Shown here one piece after another: positions 1-11,967 of a stretch of DNA of 64,000 nt. The position numbers were made by a program, and so were the translations under genes. Within the stretch, counting starts at the first letter, position 1; the number at the start of each line of letters is the position of its first letter. Under the pieces are notes generated by a model. The model was given only the letters and a program-made list of their open reading frames with translations. It ran no database searches and was not told where the DNA came from. The DNA lies in contig CM047429.1 in NCBI GenBank assembly GCA_026168455.1, positions 8,211,125 to 8,275,124 of the forward strand, written 5' to 3'. The stretch is from Theocolax elegans. Its lineage: Eukaryota; Arthropoda; Insecta; Hymenoptera; Cerocephalidae.

Positions 1-428
1 TACGATGAATTTAAAAACTGTAATAATCTCATATTTATAACGCACGCGTATCATAGATTTAGTAGGTAAATTAGTAATAGTAGTAATGAATTTATTAATC
101 TGCGGTGTAATTCAAACTTAAATAAAAATCATTTCCTTGATTGTACATTTTATTCATACAATCAATCTCGTAAAATATATTTTGCGATTCATTCGCTTTC
201 GCGATCTTTGCTTCTGCCATACGCATTAGCTATGTTCAGGCGCCTCGGCCGCTTCGCTCGTTGACCTGTTGCATTAGTCTCGGGCGGCAACGCCGCTCAC
301 CTTTCTTCTCTAATCCGGCCTCTGATTGGCCCATTTCAAAAATTAATTACCCCTCGCCTAATTAATATTTTTTAAAAATTCCGACGGGGTTATACTCGAA
401 TTAATTTTCTGAACCAGAATATATATAT
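1..428. other. No gene seen; AT-rich with a GC-richer patch
   Basis: No coding signal is visible. A GC-richer patch around 190-350 holds short CG-containing words and an inverted CCAAT-like TGATTGG near 315. It could be the edge of an older element, but nothing identifies it. Confidence 0.3.
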
Positions 429-1263
429 GGGGTATTCTACGTGAAGTGGTCCGCTCAAAATTTTAAAATGCACCAAATTTTGGGTATACTTTGCAAATGT
501 TTTTCACAATATAGAAAAAAATGTTTAGGTACTGGAATCTATTTGCTCAAAAGTTATTCTAACCTCAAAAAGTGAATTTTTCCATATTTTTTTCAACACC
601 AGCTGGGTTTACCGCTATATAACTCAAAATCTATCAACTTTTACTATAGAACATTATATGTAACATTCGTTGCTAATTATATCTAGAATTTATTCAACAA
701 TTAAAAGAATAAGAAAAAGAAGACAATTTAAAGAAACACGAAATTTTTTTAAAAATTTAAATGGGAATTACCATGTTAATTTTTGTGAATTTTTTGTCTT
801 TCTTTAAATTGTCATACATTTTTACAGAATTGGAGGCCATAAAAATGCTACAGACCATTTGAAAAGTATTGCTCCAAGCTTTCTTTTCGACTTTTGGATG
901 AAAAAATCAAAGGTGGCGCACTTGCACTTTTTTCAAGTTGAATATTGACATGTAGTTTATGTAACATTGACCTTGAGATTAGAAATTCTAACCCAGAAGA
1001 ATAAATTCTAGATATAATTAGCAACGAATGTTACATATAATGTTCTATAGTAAAAGTTGATAGATTTTGAGTTATATAGCGGTAAACCCAGCTGGTGTTG
1101 AAAAAAATATGGAAAAATTCACTTTTTGAGGTTAGAATAACTTTTGAGCAAATAGATTCCAGTACCTAAAAATTTTTTTCTGTATTCTGAAAAACATTTG
1201 CAAAGTGTACCCAAAATTTGGTGCATTTTAAAATTTTGATCGGACCACTTCACGTGGAATACC

Positions 1264-1265
<2 letters not shown>
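429..1265. mobile_element. Fold-back (palindromic) MITE-like element
   Basis: The left arm (about 429-695) reappears as its reverse complement at about 999-1265, starting GGGGTATTC at the left and ending GAATACCCC at the right. The arms are about 267 bp and near-identical, and enclose about 300 bp of unique AT-rich sequence. It lies in TATATA sequence on both sides, consistent with a TA-targeting non-autonomous DNA transposon, although a TA duplication cannot be distinguished from the microsatellite. No transposase ORF is present. Confidence 0.8.

Positions 1266-1311
<46 letters not shown>
1266..1311. repeat. (TA)n microsatellite
   Basis: Perfect alternating TA for about 46 bp, directly abutting the fold-back element. 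It is probably its insertion target or an expansion of it. Confidence 0.95.
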
Positions 1312-1314
<3 letters not shown>

Positions 1315-3180
1315 ACCTAAGTTTCTGGATCACCCTGTATATATACAAAAAACTAGGAATAACAGAGTTAAATAAATTTCTTTTTACAAAAAAACACATT
1401 TAATAATAATTATACAATTTTTGGAAACGTCTAGAATAAAATTTGTAATAATAAAACCCTTTTTTATTTAAGTTTCTATTTTTATAGGTGAATTATATCA
1501 ATACTGTTAAACTGTTTGAAATAATGTAATAGAAGTATGTAAAATAATAACAAACGAAGTTGAACTACGAAATAAATTATTGTATTATGGTTTATGAAAT
1601 TCACCATAAGAAAGAAAGAAAAATTAATCGAAATAATGGTTATAATTTAAAATTAAGTATGATATCTTATGTTAAGAGAAATAATAATAATATAATAATA
1701 TTGATCAACGACGAGGGCGTCGTTTTTGAAAAGTGATTAAGAAGGGGGGGGGGAGTTGTCGCGTCCCGACGAAAATTATATTATTATTTTTCGTAAAAAG
1801 TACTGCGTAGTATAAAATAAAATAAAATCGACGTAGAAGACGAACGAAATACGCATATAAGCGGGATTGCCGATAGTGAGATCGAAACGAAGGTATTGCA
1901 CAAGATTTTCTGTATACTCCACTATAATATCAATGCTCGGAGAAGCGCTGGCAATGAGTGACATGAACTAGAAAACTCAAGCATTAGAAGGAAGCAATAA
2001 TTTAATAACCCAAGTAAACGTAGCCGCTTTTTGGGTAATGTCGCAGTGATGAAAGGAGGGAAGTAAACTTAACTAAATTCTTCGTATTAACTACAAAGCA
2101 ATACAGAAAATGTATGGGATTCGATAATTTTTGGATCACGCACATCTAACGGTCCAATCGGGTGCAAGCACGGAAAAATCGAGAACTACTTACGCAATTT
2201 CCATCTATATCAAAGCGTAAGACAAGGACAGATGCATAGAGTTTTAGGGTAGATAAAGAGGACCCAGAATAGATACAGCCACTCCTAGTTTTTCGTCTAA
2301 ATCTTCCGTAAGGCGAAGCTTTGCTAGTCAACTCTTTAATTCTTATTCGAGGGCGAAGCTCTGCTACTCGGACTTTAAAAAAAATACGCATTCAAAGTCA
2401 AGAACAATCTTGTAGTCGGGAATCGAGACGCATCGTTGGTATCTACGAGCCTTAGACAAGGAACTGCGACTTCAACATCTGGCAATCATCGAACTCCGAA
2501 CGCATACGCGTCTAACGTCGGCGCCCGCAGGTCTAGCGGGACATCACCAAGCCACTTGACGCCGCTACCTACGTTCGAGGCAGACCGTCGTTCCTTACCA
2601 TACATACATATATATATTTAGGTACTGAAGGTATATTCTTTTCGGTTATCTATACGCTTTGTAATATTCGTAAAGGCAAACCTGATATTTTAAATTATTT
2701 CAATTACTGAACCAACCGTATTTTTACAATAATTATTTTGTTTCGAACTGCAATTTATTTATAACAGTTCTTCTTTGCATTGCATTTTATTTACAATATT
2801 TATTGTTTGAATGGCAATTTATTGACAATTTTTAATTTGAACTGAATTTATTTATAATAATTCTTATTTCGATTATTAATTATTAATGTTTGTAATAAAA
2901 TAACATTACGTATATTTTATTCGCCAAATAAGATAATTTGTTAACGTGTTCGCCGTGCGATTGTTTATATAATCAAAATTAAAATTGTCATTGAACTTAA
3001 ATAATTTTATGCAATTGTTTATAAAAATATCGTAATTTTATGTGTGTTTTTGTCCATTAAAAAGCTAGAAGAATTTAGTTACATATGTTCATTTTAAAAG
3101 AAGACATATAATTATGTTAACTAATTTAAATAAATAATGCATGCTTAATACGAATAAAAAAATATATTATTTTTTATTCC
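1312..3180. other. No gene seen; AT-rich intergenic sequence
   Basis: Only short chance ORFs occur on either strand. Small low-complexity tracts include a G run near 1744-1752 and a CATA/TATA tract near 2600-2620. A short direct repeat of the type GGCGAAGCT..TGCTA occurs near 2314 and 2351. No protein family is recognised. Confidence 0.3.
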
Positions 3181-3585
3181 ACATTATATCCTACATCGTG
3201 TGATGTAGCAACACCACTGGGCGTCGCCTGGAGAGTCGTTGCTGGTACGTCCACGTTCGCGCAGCACTCCGCGATAGTACCCGAGTACTATTCCCGACGG
3301 TGAGGATCGCGCGCACCCGGGGAAACGGTCGCGAGGCACGTTGTTTACGTGCCGACCCGCGCTCAGTTGTCACCATCTTGAATCAATCTAAATTCAAGCG
3401 CGCACACATTGAACACGCGGTCCGCGCTTATAGTCTAGGGAATTCGGAACGCGGATAGTGGGGGAACATGTGTATAATAGTAAGGAGATAAATTTATATT
3501 CGAATTTCGCGCTGTTAACTAGAGAATAATTTAGTGATCTATTGAACCAATCAATAGATGATTTTATTAGAGATAAGACTTCCGT
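3181..3585. other. CG-rich patch, no gene recognised
   Basis: About 3190-3440 is clearly richer in G+C and CpG than its surroundings, followed by AT-rich sequence leading to the ORF at 3586. It may be an old LTR or promoter region, but no terminal repeat partner was found in the window. Confidence 0.25.
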
Positions 3586-3948
3586 ATGGGTAAATATATC
3601 AGCATATTACGTTATATGACTGTAATTACTTTAAATACGGAAAGTCGAAATACTAGTTGGGACAATGATAACTTATGCAAATTAGTTGTCATTTTTATAT
3701 ATAGTGGGGTAAATATGGGTAGCTTTATTACACCTGTGACGGATACTGAAGGGTTGGAGAATTATAATATTGCCGGATCCCTCGCAGGTAACGAGAGAGA
3801 GAGAATAGATAGGGATATTAGGAGATTGAGGGAGATACAAAATCGGGGAAGAAGTCTGGCGTGGTTTGGAAAACGGATCCTCGCCATTCTGATCCTATCG
3901 ATCGCACAAACATTATTGTTTTCTGAATCTATCGATCATAGATCATAG
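3586..3948 (+). CDS. Unrecognised short ORF, possibly the start of a retroelement gag
   Basis: A 120-codon open frame with an internal ATG at 3715 followed by a hydrophilic, arginine- and glutamate-rich stretch (NERERIDRDIRRLREIQNRG). I do not recognise the family. The position just after a CG-rich leader would fit the first ORF of a degraded LTR element, but no zinc knuckle, protease or RT follows. It may equally be a chance ORF. Confidence 0.2.
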   Translation: MGKYISILRYMTVITLNTESRNTSWDNDNLCKLVVIFIYSGVNMGSFITPVTDTEGLENYNIAGSLAGNERERIDRDIRRLREIQNRGRSLAWFGKRILAILILSIAQTLLFSESIDHRS

Positions 3949-4114
3949 AAGTGTTTGGTATTTTCTTCTATGACTCATAGATATCTATATTATATTAAAA
4001 TTCATCCGTTCTCTGGTGTCCGGCGGTGGTTTCCGGTGTCCCGCGGCGGTGTCCGGTCTCCTGTTGTAAGAATTAAGGGTATGTGTGGAGTGGAAGGGTT
4101 AACGCTGATATTTC

Positions 4115-5035
4115 GGGATAATTCCACTAATTACGGGATTTCCTGAATGTTTCGCGAATTTTTTAGTTATTTCGAGATAACTCCACCAATTACGGGATTT
4201 AATAAATATTTCACTAATTTCTTAGGTATGTCGGCATAAATCCACCAATTTCGCGATTTCCTGGACATATCGGGGTTTTCTGTTGTATCTCGGGTTAAAT
4301 TCACTAACTGAGGGATTTCCTGTATGTTTCGGGATTTTCTGAGGTATTACGGGATAAACTCACTAACTTAGGGATTTCCTGGATGTTACGGGATTTTCTG
4401 GGGGAATTCGGGATAAATTCACTAACTGAGGGAGTTCCTGGATGTTTCGGGATTTTCTGGGGTATTTCGGGATAAATTCACTAACTGAGAGATTTCCTGG
4501 ACATTTCGGGAAATTTGAGGTATTCCGGGATATGTCCACCAACTTCGGGATTTCCTGGATGTTTCGGGATTATCTGTGGTATTTCCGGATATCTCCACCA
4601 ATTTCGGGATTTCCTGGATGTTACGGGATTTTCTGGGGGAATTCGGGATAAATTCACTAACTGAGGGATTTCCTGGACATTTCGGGAATTTTGAGGTATT
4701 TCGGGATATCTCCACCAATTTCGGGATTTCCTGGATGTTTAGGAATTTTCTGGGGTATTTCGGGATAAATTCACTAACCGAGGGATTTCCTGGACGTTTC
4801 GGGAATTCTTGAGGTATGTCTGGATATCTCCACCATTTTCGTGATTTCCTGGATGTTGCGGGATTTTCTGAGGTATTCCGGGATATCTCCACCAATTTGG
4901 GGATTTCCTGGACATATCGGGGCTTTCTATTGTATTTCGGCTTAAATTCACTAATTGAGGGATTTCCTGGACATTTCAGGAATTTTGAGGTATTTCGGGA
5001 TATCTTCACCAATTTCGGTATTTCCGGGATAACCC
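4115..5035. repeat. 59-bp minisatellite, about 15 copies
   Basis: Words such as GGGATTTCCTGGATGTTTCG and TTCACTAACTGAGGGA recur with the phase advancing one base per 60, so the period is 59 bp. Copies differ at several sites and fall into at least two alternating subtypes (TTCACTAACTGA and TCCACCAATTTC). The array stays open in frames on both strands; those ORFs (up to 196 codons) are products of the repeat and not evidence of a protein. Confidence 0.9.
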
Positions 5036-5290
5036 GGAAATATTAAATTAAATTTAATATTATATTAAAATATTAAAAAAGTGTTTAAGCACTTTTGCCA
5101 GTACTCCAATTTTTGTATATTTTTGTACCAAATTAAGTGGTTATATTAGAAACATACCTATAAGTAATAATAAATAATTGTTACTACATACATAAATAAT
5201 GTTAAAATAAAGTGGTCACAGTAATACTAATACATAGACTGAAACAATACTGTCAGTCTAATAATTTTTAATAACTTAAATAATACATTT

Positions 5291-5762
5291 CAAAATAAAA
5301 TTTATCGGGCTTTGCGAACCAATATGCTTTATTAAGCAAGGTTTTTACTCTTCATCCACTATGGTTGGTGGAAGTCCCAGAGTAAACCTTTGAAATTTAT
5401 AAAATTGGCGTTTCGATCACAGCACTCTAGCTTTGGTCTCCTCAGTAAGGAGCTAGAGGCCTTCCTTAGACGCCCGTCGCAGATAGAAAGCGACGACAAA
5501 TGAAAGAAGTGCGGCATTTGTCGTCGCTTTCTATCTGCGACGGGCGTCTAAGGAAGGCCTCTAGCTCCTTACTGAGGAGACCAAAGCTAGAGTGCTGTGG
5601 TCGAAACGCCAATTTTATAAATTTCAAAGGTTTACTCTGGGACTTCCACCAACCATAGTGGACGAAGAGTAAAAACCTTGCTTAATAAAGCATATTGGTT
5701 CGCAAAGCCCGATAAATTTTATTTTGAAATAACCTGTAGCGAACGTTTAATTTTTTGTTGTT
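5291..5762. mobile_element. Insertion with 444-bp near-perfect hairpin, flanked by 16-bp direct repeats
   Basis: Sequence 5287-5502 is repeated as its reverse complement at 5515-5730, with a 12-bp loop at 5503-5514 and very few mismatches. The insertion, which has about 30 extra bases after the hairpin, is flanked by CTTAAATAATACATTT at 5275-5290 and again at 5763-5778. These direct repeats look like a target-site duplication. A 16-bp duplication is longer than typical for TA-type MITEs. No ORF is present. Confidence 0.8.
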
Positions 5763-5949
5763 CTTAAATAATACATTTTAATGTAATATATATTTTATTT
5801 GATGATTCGTCCTGTTTTTATCACATTTAAATATACGTTTTTACACATTTTTCGTCGCACTTTATTACAAAGGTGTAAAATTAGTGAGAAAGGTGGATAA
5901 AAAAATTAAAATTTTATTTTTGATTTATTATATATATATATATATATAT

Positions 5950-7602
5950 GGGTGGTTCTCTGTGACATCGAAGATGAAAAAAATAAATATTGCTATAACT
6001 GTGGGAATATGTTTTAGAGGTATCCAGTAGTTCTCCTGAATTTTTTCAGATTTTTTCTGGGCCATTATTTTAAGTTACAGAGAGTCAAAGTTGACATTTT
6101 AGCACTTTTTTGCATTATATGCCCATTTTCATGAATTTTTAGCTCCCAGGGGATGCATTTTTCACTAAAAACATAAGTATGACTTTTTTTGTAAAATTTT
6201 CCGAACTTTTCATTAAAAATACTTTTAAAGACATAAATGTATGCTGTCACACTCGTGTAAGCCATTTAAACCTTAAATAGTGAAAATCAGCAATTCTGCT
6301 CCGGACTCTGGTAACCTAATACTGTCTAAAAGATGTCTTTTTATAGTCAGAAACTGCCTAAAAATTTCCAAAGTGGGTCTAAATCATTAAGATCACTTAT
6401 GGTCAAAATATCCGGGAATAGTGCCCGAAATATTAATAGAAATGTATATTTGTTGCCTTATAACGATGAATCTAGTAGCATGATCATTGCAAAAAAATTT
6501 ATGCACTTACCTTGGAATGGTAGGAAAGTATCTCCACTTGTTTCAGTATCCATCTAATCCCCTGTAAGCTGCTAAAAATACAAATATTATTATAAAATTA
6601 TAAAAAATTATTTTTTAAACATTTATAATGCTGGATTTTTAGTTTTACATCCCTTACAAGAATTATAATACTAATCTGAAGGATTACTATAAAAGTATCA
6701 ACATTATTATTATTATTATTCAGCAATACATTGTTTAGATCTCACAAACTTGTCACTGTCACGTTATCATATTATTCATTTTAATTATATATCCGATTTA
6801 TTTATATATCTTTTGTATTAAATACGTATATTCAGTTATTGTAATAATGATGTTTATATATTTATAGTAATCCTTCAGATTAGTATTATAATTGTTGTAA
6901 GGGATGTAAAACTAAAAATTCAGCATTATAAATGTTTAAAAAATAATTTTTTATAATTTTATAATAATATTTGTATTTTTAGCAGCTTACAGGGGATTAG
7001 ATGGATACTGAAACAAGTGGAGATACTTTTCTACCACTCCAAGGTAAGTGCACAAATTTTTTTGCAATGATCATGCTAATAGATTCATCGTTATAAGGCA
7101 ACAAATATACATTTCTATTAATATTTCGGGCACTTTTCCCGGATATTTTGACCATAAGTGATCTTAATGATTTAGACCCACTCTGGAAATTTTTAGGCAG
7201 TTTCTGACTATAAAAAGACATGTTTTAGACAGTATTAGGTTACCAGAGTCCGGAGCAGAATTGCTGATTTTCACTATTTAAGGTTTAAATGGCTTACAAG
7301 AGTGTGACAGCATACATTTGTGTCTTTAAAAGTATTTTTAATGAAAAGTTCGGAAAATTTTACAAAAAAAGTCATACTTATGTTTTTAGTGAAAAATGCA
7401 TCCCCTGGGAGCTAAAAATTCATGAAAATGGGCATATAATGCAAAAAAGTGCTAAAATGTCAACTTTAACTCTCTATAACTTAAAATAATGGCCCAGAAA
7501 AAATCTGAAAAAATTCAGGAGAACTACTGGATACCTCTAAAACATATTCCCACAGTTATAGCAATATTTATTTTTTTCATCTTCGATGTCACAGAGAACC
7601 AC

Positions 7603-7604
<2 letters not shown>
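5950..7604. mobile_element. Large fold-back element with about 740-bp arms
   Basis: It starts GGGTGGTTCTC at 5950 and ends GAGAACCACCC at 7604. The left arm runs to about 6691 and the right arm begins at about 6864. Both sides are TATATA. Because the arms mirror each other, the same short ORFs appear twice in opposite orientation: 66 codons at 6065-6265 minus and 7289-7489 plus, and 74 codons at 6333-6557 plus and 6997-7221 minus. I do not recognise these ORFs. A complete transposase is absent, so this is a non-autonomous or internally deleted element. Confidence 0.8.
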
Positions 7605-7650
<46 letters not shown>

Positions 7651-7690
7651 AATCTATATTATCTCTATAATATATATATATATATATAAA
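7605..7690. repeat. (TA)n-rich microsatellite
   Basis: Long alternating TA with small interruptions, abutting the right end of the 1.66-kb fold-back. Confidence 0.9.
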
Positions 7691-7927
7691 TTGATCAATG
7701 GGTACTTATGCCGACAAATTCTTACGAGAAATGGGAATTGTGCTTACTTTGGGGTAATTATGCCGACGTCAGCATAATTCCACCGAAAATTCAACCATGT
7801 ATCCATACTTATGCCGACACACAAAAAATCGGAAAATTATCTTTGTGAGCCCCGCTTCGACGTTATAATATTAATGAAGGATTGAAGCTATAACGTCTTT
7901 CGAGGTGCCGGAGGCCGGAGGCCAGAG
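7691..7927. other. No gene; short spaced repeat
   Basis: TTATGCCGAC recurs three times (near 7708, 7758 and 7808) at roughly 50-bp spacing, then a GAGGCCGGAGGCC-like patch leads into the next fold-back. The function is unknown. Confidence 0.35.
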
Positions 7928-9055
7928 AGTACCAGAGTTGTAGCCAATCAAAAAATAGAATTTTTTGAAAAAATTGACTTATTGGCCTTGTTTATCACTT
8001 AATAACATCAAAATATAACAATTTTTTCTTATATACATTAAAATTGAAAAAGTTTATTAATTTCAAGAAGAATCAGTTGAAATATTTCATTTATATTATT
8101 TTTAAACTTTGAATATTGTTATAATCAATAAAAACCTTTATAGTAAAAAAAAGGGTTGTACGATCAAAAATATTTTATCCATCCATAATCTAATTCATCG
8201 ATGATTAATTACCGTCAAAATAATGCAAAGTTTGAGTGCGGCAGAGCATTTCAGACAAAGTTATGGTGTTTTTAGGCACACTTCTTAAAAAAAGAGAGCA
8301 AATGCATTTTATGAAAAAAACAGACTAACCGTATACTTGCATTCAAACAATATGGCACTATTATTCCGCAATATTACTAAAATATACTATTTATTGTTAG
8401 TCACTGATACATTTTAATCTCTAAGTTGCTTACAAACACAAAACAGTAGGTATAAGCAGTTATACTTGTTATATAATTGGATAAATACCTGAAACTTTTT
8501 ATAATTCCAATAAATCCAATTATATAACAGGTATAACTAAAAGTATCAGACTTAAATAACAACTAAATAAAAGTATCAGTAACTAACAATAAATAGTATA
8601 TTTTAGTAATTGAGGAATAATAGTGCCATATTGTTTGAATGCAAGTATACGGTTAGTCTGTTTTTTTTCATAAAATGCATTTGCTCTCTTTTTTTTAAGA
8701 AATTTGCCTAAAAACACCATTACTTTGTCTAAAATGCTCTGCCGCACTCAAACTTTGCACCATTTTGAAGGTAATTAATCATCGATGAATTAGATTCTTG
8801 GATGGATAAAATATTTTTGATCGTACAACCCTTTTTTTACTATAAAGGTTTTTATTGATTATAACAATATTCAAAGTTTAAAAATAATATAAATGAAATA
8901 TTTCAACTGATTCTTCTTGAAATTAATAAACTTTTTCAATTTTAATTTATATAAGAAAAAATTGTTAGATTTTGATGTTATTAAGTGATAAACATGGCCA
9001 ATAAGTCAATTTTTTCAAAAAATTCTATTTTTTGATTGGCTACAACTCTGGTACT
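7928..9055. mobile_element. Fold-back element, about 1.13 kb
   Basis: It begins AGTACCAGAGTTG and ends CAACTCTGGTACT. The arms are near-identical reverse complements almost to the centre near 8490, where the order is a short AT-rich loop. There is no coding sequence. Small mismatches between arms suggest some age. Confidence 0.8.
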
Positions 9056-9186
9056 AATTGAAATTCAGGTCTAAAAATTTAGCTACACTCTATTCAAGTA
9101 GTTTTTTACTGATTCCATACATTAAACCAAAATTCTATTTTTTAACTGGATCACTTCTCATGGAATCTCCCATATATATATCAAAA

Positions 9187-10010
9187 TTCATCCGTTCTCC
9201 GGTGTCCGGTATCCCAAAAGTTACAAGAATTAAACGTGTGTGTGGTGTGGAAGGGTTAACGCTGAATACGACAACCACTCATCATTTACCTCACATGTAA
9301 TGATAGGTGCAGGACGAGTCATGGGGGGGGGGTTAAAATTAGAACATTTTTTTAAATATTTTATAGGGGTTATCAGTATATGTGAATTAGAATATGACGA
9401 CCATTCTTTTTTATTCTAAAAAAACTAAGATGAGATTGTTGGTTACGGTGAATAGCGATATGATACTCACTCTTCATTTATCCTCCATTTATTGCTCGAT
9501 GGAGGAGGGGTAAGAGGGGGAGAGGGGAAATAAAATTAGAAAAATTCCAAAAATAATTTAGGGGTTTCGGTACAGGTGAATAACAATATGACAAGCACTC
9601 TTTTTTATCCCCTATTGTAAAGATGAAGGAAGGTGGGAGGAAGGGTCAACATTGAATATGACAACCAGTCTTAATTTTTCCCCATGTACTGATTAAGTGG
9701 TAGGGGGTAAGAGGGGGTTTCGTTGAAAAATTCGAAAACTATTTTATAGGGATTTTCGGTAAAAAAAGCAGTCACTGTAATACGAACATTGACAAAAACA
9801 GTACTATTACTCTAATAAATTTTAATAATATATATAATATAATTTAATGTAATACATATTTTATTTGGCGATACGTTTTATTTTTTTTATTACATTTATA
9901 TAGATTTTTTTACGAACATTTTTCATCATCTTCTATTTCTAAGATGTAAAATGCGTGAGGAAGGTGGTTAAAAAATTTAAAATCTATTTTTCTTTCATTT
10001 TTTTAATGTA
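9187..10010. repeat. Dispersed repeat, copy 2
   Basis: This is a paralogue of 4005-5935 at both ends. In place of the 59-bp array it holds a degenerate tandem region (about 9270-9770) in which GAATATGACAACCACTC-like and GGGGGTAAGAGGGGG-like words recur several times with variable spacing. No gene is seen. Confidence 0.55.
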
Positions 10011-10535
10011 TTACCAAATGTAATATTAAAATAACTTTTATAATTAATATTCAATTTTTTATTATTGTAATTGGATATCATTTATATTTTTTAGTTGCAA
10101 TTACTAAAATTCTTTTTTATAAAAGATTTTGGAAGATGAAACAAAATTAATAAAATGTGAAAATAAATCTTTTAGCAAGAATTTTAATCTGAAAAATTTT
10201 TTTATAAATTTAATTATTATGTATAATTATTTGTTTGAAAGAATATTTGAATACATACGATGCATTAGCTGAGTTTAGTTATTTTGTATGAAATTTTAAT
10301 TCTTCATCTCCTTTCCGTGAAACATGAAAAAGCATGAAATATATGTAAAATGGTCAAAGAATAATTTTATATTCTAATTTCTGTTATTGAAAATATTATT
10401 CTGGTAGAAAAATAACACATTTGCTACCAGATTGATGTAGCTTCTTACAGGAATAGTGTGGAAATATTGTAAGTAATGATATATGTGTTTCTACGTATTA
10501 AAAATAAAAATTAAAATTCCTGACTCCAGTATAAG
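10011..10535. other. No gene seen; very AT-rich
   Basis: Only AT-rich low-information sequence is visible, with no arms or ORFs of note. Confidence 0.3.
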
Positions 10536-10800
10536 TTTTATTTATTTATTTATTTATTTATTTACTCCAGAGTAGTACAAATACATTAATACATGGATTA
10601 AATTAACGTCGTAAATATTAAACGCCGCCAATAACCACTTATAATCCTGCAGAGGAAAATTAAATTTCCTGTTCGCCGGTCTGGATAACAACAGATATAA
10701 ATATAAACTAATACAACATATACCAAACAAAAAAGAAAACATTATAATTATAAAATGCATTCATACTAATACAAAACATTCATACATACATACAAACATA
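10536..10800 (-). mobile_element. Possible 3' end of a LINE, minus strand
   Basis: Read on the minus strand, unique sequence ends in GGAGTAAATAAATAAATAAA, that is, about seven TAAA units (plus-strand 10536-10567). A tandem TAAA tail after unique sequence is typical of some LINE 3' ends. No reverse transcriptase is attached, so this is at best a 5'-truncated fragment, and a plain microsatellite is an alternative. Confidence 0.35.
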
Positions 10801-11254
10801 CAAGAATAACAGAATCCAAAACGGACTTCCAGTCATGAATCACATCATTCCTCTTAATCCTCTTTATCATGTCGATTATTTTTAATTTTTTGTCATTGTT
10901 TCAGTATTATGTAGAAATATGTTCAGTATCTGTAAACTCTTGTGTAATTGACTAAGATTAAATAAGTATATACAATGTTGCAAATATAATACACTGTTAT
11001 TTTTATTTTATTGACTAAAAAAATTGTTCTTAACTGAATACTAGTTTAATTAATTACACATTATATTATATTTTACATTTTTATTCAATTAAATTGTAAA
11101 ATTATAAATTTAAAAAAAATATAAAAATAAGTATATATTTAGTGTATTTTCGAGGGAGCGTTAGCGACCGAGGAATTGTTGCTAGTTCATTATTATATTC
11201 CATGTAAGGAGAATTTCAATTAATTAAGGAGATATAATATTTTTTTCTACTTTT
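10801..11254. other. No gene seen
   Basis: AT-rich sequence leading up to the left arm of the Penelope-like element. Confidence 0.3.
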
Positions 11255-11310
11255 TTTGGTAGAATTAACGATTGCTTTAATGAGTCAATTTGATTGTCTA
11301 ATTGCACAAC

Positions 11311-11341
11311 GTTTCGGAGACATATTTGTCTCCATCTTCAG
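11311..11341 (-). ncRNA. Hammerhead-ribozyme-like core in left arm
   Basis: On the minus strand: CTGAAGA, a 7-bp stem GGAGACA/TGTCTCC with a short loop, then GAAAC. This matches the conserved hammerhead core (CUGANGA, stem II, GAAA). It is in sense orientation relative to the GIY-YIG ORF. Stem III and the cleavage triplet were not resolved by eye. Confidence 0.5.
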
Positions 11342-11967
11342 GTGCTAAACTTTATTAATAATAATTACTAATATTGAATACATAATGGTCAACAACAAAA
11401 AGATTTTTACCTTAACATTACACAATGCGTTTATCAACTTGTCATTAATTCACCCTGTCATTTTGTATCTATAATTAATTACAATAAATTATTAATTATT
11501 TATTATAGCAACAAGAATGAATAATTAATTAACTAAACACTCACAGAAGTTGGAAAGCAATAAGAGTCACATTTTTTCTTCCTTTTCATTTTAATTACAA
11601 TTAATAGTCAATTAAAACTCGAAAATTAAATAAATTAAGTAAAATTAAATAATTTAAATAAATTAAACTAGTAAACAAACAATTCCAAATATCACAACAG
11701 AAAACAATATAAATTATACACGGAACGAAACATTCACTGTGAAAGCTGTATACGAATGAAAACAATTTAAATTCAAACATAAATATGACTAGAAAAATGA
11801 TCGATAATATAGAAACCTATATAGTTAACTAAGTAAATGGAAATCGGTAATCCAGAAAATTATAAAACGCGCAATATTTGAAACCAATTAAAACTATTTA
11901 TGTCAGAAGAAAAATTTATATAAAGTAAATATGAGTTAAAAATGTGACTCCATCAACCCATCGTATT

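Larger units (their letters stand above)
4005..5935. repeat. Dispersed repeat, copy 1 (with minisatellite and insertion)
   Basis: The start (about 4005-4115) matches about 9187-9270: both carry CATCCGTTCTC, GTGTCCGG, and GTGGAAGGGTTAACGCTGA. The end (about 5200-5290 and 5760-5935) matches about 9765-10010, including the AGGTGTAAAA-like and GAGAAAGGTGG-like words. The two stretches are therefore paralogous copies of one unnamed element. Copy 1 differs by carrying a 59-bp tandem array and an inserted fold-back element. No coding capacity is recognised. Confidence 0.6.

Noticed and set aside
1218..1403. 61-codon ORF with a YIYIYI tract
   Set aside because: A translation of the TA microsatellite.
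4422..5012. 196-codon minus-strand ORF with repeated SVSEFIPK-type motifs
   Set aside because: It is a translation of the 59-bp minisatellite, which is open on both strands; there is no start context or other support.
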